Source: Paenibacillus aestuarii
Lineage (GTDB): Bacteria > Bacillota > Bacilli > Paenibacillales > NBRC-103111
Reading direction: 5' to 3'
DNA: 64,000 nucleotides
Assembly: GCF_027789125.1 (NCBI RefSeq)
Contig: NZ_JAQFVF010000020.1
Coordinates: 124,001 to 188,000 of the forward strand
The notes beneath the pieces are model-generated. The model was not told the origin of the DNA and ran no database searches. It was given only the letters and a program-made list of their open reading frames with translations. Position numbers and translations under genes: made by a program. Below, piece after piece: positions 8,709 to 16,344 of the stretch (position 1 is the stretch's first letter; the number at the start of each line of letters is the position of its first letter).

Positions 8709-9534
8709 TGTCATTAAATCCTTTTCTTACATTCCCATGGATGATCAGAAAGTTGTCAAAGTTCTGGCCCCCGCTCAGTTGTTTCGCAACGGCTTGAATG
8801 GCGAAAGTGACGAAACTGGCTTGACGCCGGAAGAACAGCAAGAACTAGATCAGGCAACAAGTCTCAAAAATCAAATCTTGCAAGACGCGGAATCCTTTGC
8901 CAATGATCAGATTCAACAGGCAATGCAGGAATGCGCCGCGCTGCGTGAACAAGCTGATAGCGAGATTCAAGCGTGGTGGGAGCAACGTCGTTCCGAAGAT
9001 GAAGAGCTCGTTAGACACGCGAAGCAAGCTGGTTTTGATGAAGGCTATCAGCAGGGAGCTATGCAAGTCGAGCAAGAGCTTCGCCAAGAATACAGTGATA
9101 TGCTCCAGGAGGCCAGCTCGGTCTTAGAGCAAGCCTATAAACTCAAGCAGCAAATCATTCAAGAATCAGAGCCTTTCCTAATCGAGTTAAGCACGTCTAT
9201 CGCTGAAAAGGTGATTGGTCGCCAACTTGGTATGAATCCTGAATGGGTGCTGGAGCTTGTCCAAAAAGTGCTCTCGCGACGTCGCGAGAAAGGAATTATT
9301 ACATTGTGTGTGACACCGTCACAGTTTGCCTATATCCAGGATGCTCGCGAGGAACTGCTGACATCCATTGATTCACAAGCGGAATTAGAAATTATTCCTG
9401 ACGCATCTGTTCAAGACCATGGCTGTGTGGTCAGATCTTCCTATGGAAGCATTGACGCCAGAATCGATACCCAACTGAAAGAGATCAAAGCTGTGCTACA
9501 GCAATTGGCCAATCAAAGTGAGGGGATGGACTGA
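8701..9534 (+). CDS. fliH: Flagellar export apparatus protein FliH
   Basis: Regulator and stator-like partner of the FliI ATPase. The TTG at 8701 (LSNVIKSFSYIP) is preferred because GGAGGA (8685-8690) lies 10 bases before it and FliH proteins commonly begin SNxIKS. It overlaps the fliG stop by 8 bases and gives 277 residues. The body is a Gln/Glu-rich coiled coil (about 45-150), followed by a V-ATPase subunit-E-like domain (IAEKVIGRQLGMNPEWVLELVQKVL). An in-frame ATG at 8662 is possible but lies deep within fliG. Confidence 0.9.
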   Translation: MSNVIKSFSYIPMDDQKVVKVLAPAQLFRNGLNGESDETGLTPEEQQELDQATSLKNQILQDAESFANDQIQQAMQECAALREQADSEIQAWWEQRRSEDEELVRHAKQAGFDEGYQQGAMQVEQELRQEYSDMLQEASSVLEQAYKLKQQIIQESEPFLIELSTSIAEKVIGRQLGMNPEWVLELVQKVLSRRREKGIITLCVTPSQFAYIQDAREELLTSIDSQAELEIIPDASVQDHGCVVRSSYGSIDARIDTQLKEIKAVLQQLANQSEGMD

Positions 9535-10859
9535 TGCAGATTTCCGTGTCGGCAGCAGAGAAGTACAAGGAATTGCTTAATTCGATTGATCCTATACGCG
9601 TTAACGGGAAAGTCACGCAAGTCATTGGTCTGACCGTTGAGTCGGAAGGACCTGACGTAAGCATCGGTGATCTTTGCTACATTTATCCGCATAAATCGTC
9701 CAAACCGTTAAAAGCAGAGGTCGTTGGATTCCGCAGCAATAAAGTTGTGTTAATGCCTTTAGGCGAGTTGGATGCGATAGGCCCAGGTTGTGACGTGGTT
9801 GGTACAGGCAAGCCTTTAACTGTCCAAGTCGGTCACGAGCTTCTCGGCAAAGTGCTCGATGGACTAGGTCAGCCGCTGGACGGATCGTTCTTGCCTTCAA
9901 GAATGGCACATTACTCGACGAATAATGCGCCAAGTAATCCGCTAACGAGACCGCGCGTTCTACATCCAATTTCTGTAGGCGTTCGCTGCATTGACGGACT
10001 TCTGACAATCGGTAAAGGTCAGCGTGTTGGTATTTTTGCCGGATCTGGTGTAGGTAAAAGTACGCTGATGGGCATGATCGCCCGGAATACATCCGCTGAT
10101 GTCAATGTGATTGCGCTAATCGGTGAGCGGGGACGTGAGGTTCTCGATTTCATCGAGCGCGACCTCGGTCCTGAAGGACTTGCTAGATCTGTCGTCATCG
10201 TCGCCACCTCGGATCAGCCTGCATTAATTCGGATCAAAGGTGCGATGATCGCAACCAGTATTGCCGAATATTTTCGTGACCGTGGGCTGAATGTGATGAT
10301 GATGATGGATTCGGTCACACGTTTTGCGATGGCGCAGCGGGAAGTTGGTCTTGCCGTTGGCGAGCCACCGGCTACACGAGGGTATACACCTTCCGTTTTT
10401 GCCATGCTGCCGCGGTTGCTCGAACGTTCGGGTACAGGACCCAAGGGCTCGATTACGGCGTTTTATACGGTCTTGGTTGATGGAGACGACATGAATGAAC
10501 CGATCGCCGATGCCGTTCGAGGGATTCTCGATGGCCACATTGTGTTAAACCGGAATATTGCCAGTAGAGGTCATTATCCGGCGGTGGATGTGCTTTCAAG
10601 CGTCAGCCGTGTCATGAAAGAAATCGTTCCTACGGAACATATGGATGCAGCCAACGAACTCAAGAGTCTGCTTTCTATATATAAAGATTCGGAAGACCTT
10701 ATTAATATTGGGGCGTACCAGAGAGGTTCTAATCCTAGTATTGATGCAGCGATTGAAAATATTCAGTCAATCTGGGATTACACGAAGCAAAAAACGACTG
10801 AAAAGCTAACTTTCGACGAAGCACAAGAACGGTTGATTCGCGAATTTTCTAAGAAATGA
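9534..10859 (+). CDS. fliI: Flagellum-specific export ATPase FliI
   Basis: F1-ATPase-beta-like hexameric ATPase that energises substrate release and export. The 441-residue protein has Walker A GSGVGKST near 170-177, the Walker B strand NVMMMMDSVTRFAMAQREVG, and the signature YPAVDVLSSVSRVM. Its start codon overlaps the fliH stop (TGATG). An N-terminal beta-barrel with the GLTVESEGPDVSIGDLC strand identifies the flagellar/type III branch rather than F1. Confidence 0.97.
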   Translation: MQISVSAAEKYKELLNSIDPIRVNGKVTQVIGLTVESEGPDVSIGDLCYIYPHKSSKPLKAEVVGFRSNKVVLMPLGELDAIGPGCDVVGTGKPLTVQVGHELLGKVLDGLGQPLDGSFLPSRMAHYSTNNAPSNPLTRPRVLHPISVGVRCIDGLLTIGKGQRVGIFAGSGVGKSTLMGMIARNTSADVNVIALIGERGREVLDFIERDLGPEGLARSVVIVATSDQPALIRIKGAMIATSIAEYFRDRGLNVMMMMDSVTRFAMAQREVGLAVGEPPATRGYTPSVFAMLPRLLERSGTGPKGSITAFYTVLVDGDDMNEPIADAVRGILDGHIVLNRNIASRGHYPAVDVLSSVSRVMKEIVPTEHMDAANELKSLLSIYKDSEDLINIGAYQRGSNPSIDAAIENIQSIWDYTKQKTTEKLTFDEAQERLIREFSKK

Positions 10860-10868
10860 GGGGCTTAA

Positions 10869-11312
10869 GTGAAGTTCCGGTATTCTTTTCAACAAATTGT
10901 GGATCTGAAAAACAATGAAAGAACGCAGGCGGAGTGGGTTCTGTCCGAAGCGATTGGCTGTTTACGGAATGAAGAGACCCATCTTCAAAATTTATTTGAG
11001 GAGAAGACGCAAATTCATAATCATATGGTAGACGCGGCGGTGAACTCCACTTCGATATCGGATGTTAGGCTCTTGCAAAATTATTTAAATCATCTCGATC
11101 AGCAGATCTCCCGCAAACACCAAGATATTAAAAACGCCAAGCAAGTCGTTGATGTCAAGCAAGAACATCTTTCGCAGCGCATGCAGGATGAGAAGGTATG
11201 GACGAAAGCCAGAGAGAAAGCTTATCAGCAATTCCAAGCCTTCGTAGCGAAAAAAGAACAGGAATCTCTGGATGAAATGGCTACCAATCGTTTTAGACGA
11301 TTATCGTATTGA
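10869..11312 (+). CDS. fliJ: Flagellar export chaperone FliJ
   Basis: A 147-residue, almost wholly alpha-helical coiled-coil protein starting RYSFQQIVDLKNNERTQAEW, a hallmark of FliJ. FliJ resembles the F1 gamma subunit, links FliI to FlhA and recycles chaperones. It starts with GTG 9 bases after fliI. Sequence is weakly conserved in this family, so position directly after fliI supports the call. Confidence 0.92.
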   Translation: MKFRYSFQQIVDLKNNERTQAEWVLSEAIGCLRNEETHLQNLFEEKTQIHNHMVDAAVNSTSISDVRLLQNYLNHLDQQISRKHQDIKNAKQVVDVKQEHLSQRMQDEKVWTKAREKAYQQFQAFVAKKEQESLDEMATNRFRRLSY

Positions 11313-11334
11313 AGCATGAAGGAGGGATGTGGTG

Positions 11335-12258
11335 ATGGCCGAAACGAACCCGGAAGGCGCATCCTATAGTGTCCTTGAACGTATATTAATCTGGTTTGTA
11401 ATCCCATTTGTATTCACGGCGGTTCTTCTCTTCGTTTTGTTGTCGATTTTCGATTATGATATCAAGAGCAACGTTCAGAAGGCACTGCACAATACCCCGC
11501 TTATTGGAAGTGTTGTGCCTGCGCCTAAAGAGAAGGCAGATGCCGCCGCTAGCTCCTCCGGTACCCCGCAAAACGCAGCGGATGCGCTTAAAAGCAAAGA
11601 TGATGAGGTTGCTAAGCTTAACGCCAAGGTTGCTGATTTGGAAGCGGCGCTGAAGAAATCGGATGGAACAACGGAAAGCAAAGATCAGGCGTTGAAAGAT
11701 GCGCAAGCGCAGATCGCAGATCTGGAGGAGAAGTTGAAGGGCAAGACGCAATCCGAAGAAGACTATGAGAAACAGATTACAGACCTGGCTAATCTATACG
11801 CCAAAATGACACCAAGCAAAGCAGCGCCAATTATAGAGAATCTGACACCAAAAGAAATGGTTCTCGTGTTCTCGATGATGAAGGCAGATGCCCGCGGTGC
11901 AATCATGGAGAAAATGGATGCCAAAAAAGCGGCGGAGGCTTCAATTGGCTTGAAAGACGTCGTGCCTGTTCGCGACAAGGAAATTGCCGCACTCCAGGAG
12001 CGTTTAGCGACCAATGGTTCAGCGGATCCATCCAAATCGACGACTGGCGTAAGCAAAGGAGATCTTAGCACAACTTTCGCGAATATGGCGCCGAAGAGCG
12101 CAGCCAGCGTACTGCTTGAGATGTACAAATCGAACCCGGATAAGGTGTTAACGATTTTAGGCGGTATGGATAACGCCTCCCGTTCCAAAGTTCTAACGTC
12201 CATCTCGGATGCGGATAAGCAAGCGGCGGCAGCGATCACAGCCAAAATTGCGCAATAA
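11335..12258 (+). CDS. MotE/YlxF-like membrane protein with MgtE-N-type repeats
   Basis: About 307 residues. A membrane helix (about 11-35; LIWFVIPFVFTAVLLFVLLS) is followed by an Ala/Lys-rich linker, a coiled coil (about 80-150), and two similar helical units starting LYAKMTPSKAAPIIENL and FANMAPKSAASVLLEM. These resemble the MgtE N-terminal domain, an armadillo-like fold related to FliG. B. subtilis YlxF holds the same place between fliJ and fliK, and rhizobial MotE, which also has an MgtE-N-like domain, chaperones MotC. The ATG at 11335 is chosen over GTGs at 11329 and 11332 for spacing from AAGGAGGG (11319-11326). The role in the motor or export is inferred. Confidence 0.8.
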   Translation: MAETNPEGASYSVLERILIWFVIPFVFTAVLLFVLLSIFDYDIKSNVQKALHNTPLIGSVVPAPKEKADAAASSSGTPQNAADALKSKDDEVAKLNAKVADLEAALKKSDGTTESKDQALKDAQAQIADLEEKLKGKTQSEEDYEKQITDLANLYAKMTPSKAAPIIENLTPKEMVLVFSMMKADARGAIMEKMDAKKAAEASIGLKDVVPVRDKEIAALQERLATNGSADPSKSTTGVSKGDLSTTFANMAPKSAASVLLEMYKSNPDKVLTILGGMDNASRSKVLTSISDADKQAAAAITAKIAQ

Positions 12259-12282
12259 CGATCCCAGGTTTCATGAAGGGAG

Positions 12283-13761
12283 GTGAAAGAAATCGACGTA
12301 CAAATGCCAATTGCAACTCCCGCCAGCGCTCCAACTGCTTCCGGTTCTAACACGCAAGCTGCTGTTCCTGCAGGCAAAGGCAAAGCGACAGGCAGCATGA
12401 CTAATTCTTTTACACAGCTGCTTAATGGACAGATCAATGCTCAAACTGATACAGATCCAGCCGAAACTTCGGATCAGGCAGCTTCAATGGCAGGACTGCT
12501 GCAAATGCTGCAATGTCTAATCAACCCGCAGCAAAATCTGCAGTTGGATGATGCGAATGCACACGCAGGAGAGACACAAGCACAGCCTGTGTCTGAGATG
12601 CTCCTGCAAGCGATGAACAACAACCCGGCTTTAGCAGGGCAATTATTGAAAGATCCACAGATGAAACAGTGGTTTGAACAAGCGGAACAACTGCTAGTCT
12701 CTTTGCTGAACACTTCAGGACAACCTGTATTCACGCTGCCATCGGGTACTGATGCTCAAGGTGAAGATGCTTTGAATCTGCAAGCTCAGAATACGCTGCT
12801 AACACTTGCTACTTTAACCAAGCAACAGCCAGACAATCCGATTTTGCAATATTTGAATCAAAATTTGGAGCAATCCATAGAGCCTGTACTTCCGCAATTA
12901 GCGGCAAGCTTGAAAGCAGATGCAAAGTCAGCTGAAGTGAATGACAACTTGAGGCAAACTGTTGAAGAGTTGCCAAACGCCGGGAAGAGTGAAGTTAATG
13001 CGGGCCATCTACATACAATCCGCAAACATGCAGCGAATGCGAATTTGCAACAACAAATAGAAGTTTCGGCTAACACGATAGCTCAGCCTATTGTCAAATC
13101 CAAGCTTGAAATGCTGGCGCTAAAAAATGCGATGAATGTTCCTGTCTTACAACCTCCTGGTGAAGAAATTCAACCTGCAGCGCAGCAAGAATTGACAACG
13201 GACACTTCGACGACTACAAACCCGATGATGTCGCTGACTGATCTGCAAAAAGCGCAGCTAGCTGCAACGCCTTTAGAGAAATCCGCTGTCCCAACAATGA
13301 ATGCGGCGAACTTCACTGGAGAAATGACCGAACATGTGTTGAAGAACATGAAGATTACACTGGCTGGCGGCATCTCAGAAGCCAAGATCTCATTATTCCC
13401 GAAAAACTTAGGGCACATCGATGTCAAACTAACGATGCATGATGGGCAGCTAGTTGCTCATTTTGCGGCGGAGACATTAGCCGGCAAACAAATGCTGGAA
13501 AGCCAGCTCCCGCAATTGAGACAAGCCCTTCAATCACAAGGACTCCAGGTTGAGAAGTTGGAGGTTACCCAAAATGCGGAGATGCAATCGAGTATGTTCC
13601 AAGACGGGCGTCAAGGACAATCTTCGAACCAATCCCAACGGCAAAGCAAAGACCGCAGCATCGATTTTGAAACAGACTCTGGCGACTTTAATGAAGAGAT
13701 TGAGAAGACTGCTCAAACCCGCGCCGCTGTTTATGGGAACTCCATGGATGTGATTGCTTAA
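12283..13761 (+). CDS. fliK: Flagellar hook-length control protein FliK
   Basis: Secreted ruler that sets hook length and switches export specificity at FlhB. About 490 residues: a long Gln/Ala/Asn-rich unstructured N-terminal region, then the conserved C-terminal domain (about 350-440; KISLFPKNLGHIDVKLTMHDGQLVAHFAAET, with LRQALQSQGLQVEKLEV). The start is unclear. The GTG at 12283 is part of the ribosome binding site GGGAGGTGA (12278-12286), an ATC at 12292 has ideal spacing, and the first ATG is at 12304, about 18 bases away. The C-terminal domain and position make the identity secure. Confidence 0.88.
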   Translation: MKEIDVQMPIATPASAPTASGSNTQAAVPAGKGKATGSMTNSFTQLLNGQINAQTDTDPAETSDQAASMAGLLQMLQCLINPQQNLQLDDANAHAGETQAQPVSEMLLQAMNNNPALAGQLLKDPQMKQWFEQAEQLLVSLLNTSGQPVFTLPSGTDAQGEDALNLQAQNTLLTLATLTKQQPDNPILQYLNQNLEQSIEPVLPQLAASLKADAKSAEVNDNLRQTVEELPNAGKSEVNAGHLHTIRKHAANANLQQQIEVSANTIAQPIVKSKLEMLALKNAMNVPVLQPPGEEIQPAAQQELTTDTSTTTNPMMSLTDLQKAQLAATPLEKSAVPTMNAANFTGEMTEHVLKNMKITLAGGISEAKISLFPKNLGHIDVKLTMHDGQLVAHFAAETLAGKQMLESQLPQLRQALQSQGLQVEKLEVTQNAEMQSSMFQDGRQGQSSNQSQRQSKDRSIDFETDSGDFNEEIEKTAQTRAAVYGNSMDVIA

Positions 13762-13802
13762 TCAGATCATCGATGTCAAATCGGGCAACGGGAGGTGAAA
13801 CT

Positions 13803-14246
13803 ATGGCGACAAATCCAATTGTTGGTAATGTGTCTGATATTATAAATACCAATAAGAACGCAACAACGACGCAAAAAGACGGTAGTACGATGGGCAAAGA
13901 CGATTTTCTCAAGATCCTGATTACGCAGTTGCAAAATCAAGATCCGACACAGCCTTTGCAGGACAAAGAGTTTATCGCCCAGATGGCGCAGTTTACGTCC
14001 GTTGAGCAGTTGACGAATATGGCAAGTGAAATGAAGCTGATGCGTCAATCGTTAGGCTTTGTCTCCGGGATGATCGGTAAATCGATCACTTGGGACTCCA
14101 CGGATTCTTCGGGAGCGACGGTTGAAAAATCGGGTGTTGTTGATTCCATCACGTTTAAAGACGGGAATCAATACGCCAATGTGAAAGGAGAGGAAATTTC
14201 GCTGGATAAGCTCAAGAAGATTGAGAATCCGGTAGAAAGCCAATGA
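13803..14246 (+). CDS. flgD: Flagellar hook assembly scaffold FlgD
   Basis: Hook cap that guides hook-subunit polymerisation and is then discarded. The ATG at 13803 follows GGAGGTGA and gives 147 residues. It has the family core KDDFLKILITQLQNQDPTQPL followed by FIAQMAQFTSVEQLTNM. The C-terminal Ig/tudor region of the enterobacterial protein is reduced, as is usual in Bacillus. Its stop overlaps the next start (ATGA). Confidence 0.95.
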   Translation: MATNPIVGNVSDIINTNKNATTTQKDGSTMGKDDFLKILITQLQNQDPTQPLQDKEFIAQMAQFTSVEQLTNMASEMKLMRQSLGFVSGMIGKSITWDSTDSSGATVEKSGVVDSITFKDGNQYANVKGEEISLDKLKKIENPVESQ

Positions 14247-14632
14247 CGGAGCGAATAACGATTGGTCAGCTTTATCCAAATACGATTCCTCCAGCGTCTC
14301 CGAGACGAGCATCAAATGATCAACAGACGGCAACAGCACCTAGACAATCTACATTTCAAAAGCTTCTTCAGGATCAATATGTTCGCTTCAGCCATCATGC
14401 GGAGGCTCGACTTCAAGAAAGAGGCATTCAACTTCAAGACGAGCAATTGAACAAAATCAGCACGGCTATCGATAAAGCAGCAGCTAAAGGTGCCAAAGAC
14501 GCCCTCATGCTGGTAGGTGGCAATGCGCTTATCGTTAATGTTCCTAATCGCACGGTGGTGACGGCGCTAGACGGGAACTCAATGGAGGAACATGTGTTTA
14601 CACAAATTGACAGTGCAGTAATCATTTCGTAA
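14243..14632 (+). CDS. Conserved flagellar operon protein (TIGR02530 type)
   Basis: A 129-residue soluble protein between flgD and flgE. The N-terminal 45 residues are Pro/Gln-rich and likely disordered. The conserved part (about 48-129) begins VRFSHHAEARLQERGIQL and includes an ALIVNVPNRTVVTAL strand pair. I recognise this as the flagellar-operon family TIGR02530, found in Firmicutes and some other phyla; I know of no established molecular function. Overlap with the flgD stop (ATGA) implies translational coupling. A link to hook assembly is inferred from position. Confidence 0.8.
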   Translation: MTERITIGQLYPNTIPPASPRRASNDQQTATAPRQSTFQKLLQDQYVRFSHHAEARLQERGIQLQDEQLNKISTAIDKAAAKGAKDALMLVGGNALIVNVPNRTVVTALDGNSMEEHVFTQIDSAVIIS

Positions 14633-14635
14633 TAC

Positions 14636-14663
14636 CCAGGCTGGACCTAACTAGGAAGCCTGG
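14636..14663 (+). other. Intercistronic stem-loop before flgE
   Basis: CCAGGCT (14636-14642) pairs with AGCCTGG (14657-14663), with a smaller CCTA/TAGG pair inside. No T-run follows. It lies 60 bases upstream of the flgE start. mRNA processing or stabilisation is a guess from position. Confidence 0.5.
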
Positions 14664-14723
14664 AGCTGTGGATCGATGGAAGCAGCTCATATTAATTGAA
14701 GATCTATTAGGAGGCCATCTTAC

Positions 14724-15542
14724 ATGTTAAGATCTTTATACTCAGGCGTATCAGGTATGCGCGGTTTTCAGACAAAATTAGACGTAATCGGCAATAATAT
14801 TGCTAACGTAAATACGATCGGTTTCAAAGGCTCGCGCGTAATGTTTAAAGACATTTTGAGCCAAACTGTTTCCGGCGTTAGTGCTGCGGATGATCAACGT
14901 GGCGGTGTGAATGCGCAGCAAGTGGGTCTAGGTGTTAGTATGGCGTCTATCGACACTGTTCATACTGCAGGCAGTGCGATGACAACGAATGTTGCTACCG
15001 ATTTGCGGATCAATGGTGACGGCTTTTTCGCGGTAGGTACAACAGATCAAGTGGATGCGCCATATTTGACAAGAGCTGGAAACTTCACTTTGGATGCGGA
15101 CCGCAATCTAGTAACGACTGACGGACTTCACGTCATGTCCCAAGAAGGCGGACCCGTTGTGATCCCGGATGGTGTCGTATCGTTCTCGATCGCTCAGAAC
15201 GGCGATATCATCGGCGTAAACGCTGATGGCACTACAGCATCGACCGGACAACATATCGCAGTAGTAAAAGTACAGAACCCGGCCGGTCTGGAGAAGATCG
15301 GCGGTAACATGTACCGCATGACTGCGAATGCAAATCCGGGTGGAGAGATTACTAAGGTTTTACCTGGAGATACTGAAACCGGCGTTGGAACACTCGTTTC
15401 TGGTCAACTGGAAATGTCCAACGTTGATTTGACTGGCGAGTTCACAGAGATGATCGTTGCTCAACGTGGTTTCCAAGCCAACTCCCGTATCATCACGACA
15501 TCGGATGAAGTGCTTCAAGAGATTGTTAACCTCAAGCATTAA
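14724..15542 (+). CDS. flgE: Flagellar hook protein FlgE (FlgG-like)
   Basis: Structural subunit of the hook. The 272-residue protein has the N-terminal axial motif MLRSLYSGVSGMRGFQTK...NNIANVNTIGFK, a DGFFAVG strand in the core, and the C-terminal ELSNVDLT-like segment (EMSNVDLTGEFTEMIVAQRGFQANSR). It is short for a hook protein and looks like the distal rod protein FlgG. The B. subtilis protein at this locus (264 residues, once called FlgG) is the hook protein, so flgE is preferred. The start follows AGGAGG (14710-14715). It is flanked by RNA hairpins on both sides. Confidence 0.9.
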   Translation: MLRSLYSGVSGMRGFQTKLDVIGNNIANVNTIGFKGSRVMFKDILSQTVSGVSAADDQRGGVNAQQVGLGVSMASIDTVHTAGSAMTTNVATDLRINGDGFFAVGTTDQVDAPYLTRAGNFTLDADRNLVTTDGLHVMSQEGGPVVIPDGVVSFSIAQNGDIIGVNADGTTASTGQHIAVVKVQNPAGLEKIGGNMYRMTANANPGGEITKVLPGDTETGVGTLVSGQLEMSNVDLTGEFTEMIVAQRGFQANSRIITTSDEVLQEIVNLKH

Positions 15543-15552
15543 TAATTAAAGC

Positions 15553-15590
15553 CAACTAGCAGGGGGAGACGCTCTCCCCCCGACTGGTTG
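15553..15590 (+). other. Strong intercistronic hairpin after flgE
   Basis: An 8-bp G/C-rich stem, GGGGGAGA (15562-15569) with TCTCCCCC (15573-15580), closes over a three-base loop. An outer stem, CAACTAG (15553-15559) with CTGGTTG (15584-15590), extends it with one wobble pair. No U-tract follows; the swrD ribosome binding site AGGAGG (15592-15597) begins at once. It is likely to protect the 3' end of hook mRNA or to limit swrD translation; this is inferred. Confidence 0.65.
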
Positions 15591-15602
15591 CAGGAGGATC
15601 AC

Positions 15603-15824
15603 ATGATTTCTCTCACACGCTTAAATGGGAAGCCAATCGTTCTGAATGCTATTTTAATTGAAATGATTGAAGAGACCCCGGATACGATGATCACTTTAAC
15701 AACCGGCAAAAAGATCACGGTCCTAGAAAAAGCGGAGGTTGTAGTAAGCTTGGTGCGAACCTACATGCAGGAGATTGGCTCGATCCGGGCCACAATTAAG
15801 TCCAAGGATATGGAGGGCTCGTAG
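15603..15824 (+). CDS. swrD: Flagellar protein SwrD/FlbD family
   Basis: A 73-residue protein beginning MISLTRLNGKPIVLNAILIE, typical of the FlbD family. In B. subtilis the homologue SwrD (YlzI), between flgE and fliL, raises motor torque so that swarming is possible. The ATG at 15603 is used because AGGAGG at 15592-15597 precedes it; a TTG at 15588 overlaps that site. Its stop overlaps the GTG of fliL. The hairpin directly before its ribosome binding site may restrain its translation. Confidence 0.9.
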   Translation: MISLTRLNGKPIVLNAILIEMIEETPDTMITLTTGKKITVLEKAEVVVSLVRTYMQEIGSIRATIKSKDMEGS

Positions 15825-16309
15825 TGTTTAAGAACAAAGTTTTTATCCTTATCGTTTCGATTTTGATTGCAATCACATTGATTTTGACTGCTGCATTCGT
15901 ATTGTGGAATTTTATGGAAAAGAACAGCGCGTCGAAGGAAAGCTCTGGCCAAGCTCAATCCGTAGCTGCTAATGTGAAGCCGACCAAAGCGCCATCCGCG
16001 GAGACAGTGAAAGCTAATACTTCGGTTATTAAGGACATATTGACGAACTTGTCCGGCAGCCAGAACTTTATTAAAATCAGCTTTGCGTTTGAGATGGAAA
16101 ATAACAAGGGAAAAGCTGAGTTCGATAATTTAGTGGACTCCGCTGTAAAAGGTATTATCGTGCAGACGCTTGGCGATATGACCAAAGATCAAATTGAAGG
16201 CAGCAAAGGTTCAGATGCACTGACTGCTACGCTGATGAACAAATTGAACCCAGAGCTTCATGAAGGTAAAATCAAGCAAATTTGGATAACCGATAAGGTC
16301 CTGCAGTAA
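15824..16309 (+). CDS. fliL: Flagellar basal body-associated protein FliL
   Basis: Single-pass membrane protein (161 residues) that forms rings around stator units and supports torque. It has a short cytoplasmic N-terminus, a membrane helix at about 6-28 (ILIVSILIAITLILTAAFVLW), a linker, and a periplasmic stomatin-like domain (about 65-155; FIKISFAFEMENNKGKAEF). It starts with GTG overlapping the swrD stop, so the two are coupled. Confidence 0.93.
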   Translation: MFKNKVFILIVSILIAITLILTAAFVLWNFMEKNSASKESSGQAQSVAANVKPTKAPSAETVKANTSVIKDILTNLSGSQNFIKISFAFEMENNKGKAEFDNLVDSAVKGIIVQTLGDMTKDQIEGSKGSDALTATLMNKLNPELHEGKIKQIWITDKVLQ

Positions 16310-16344
16310 CTCGCTAATGAACATGCTTTGAGGAGGTGACTCTA

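Noticed and set aside
14724..15542. Naming the hook gene flgG (distal rod) rather than flgE
   Set aside because: The size and sequence resemble FlgG, but the locus between flgD and swrD/fliL carries the hook gene in Bacillus, so flgE is used; some doubt remains.
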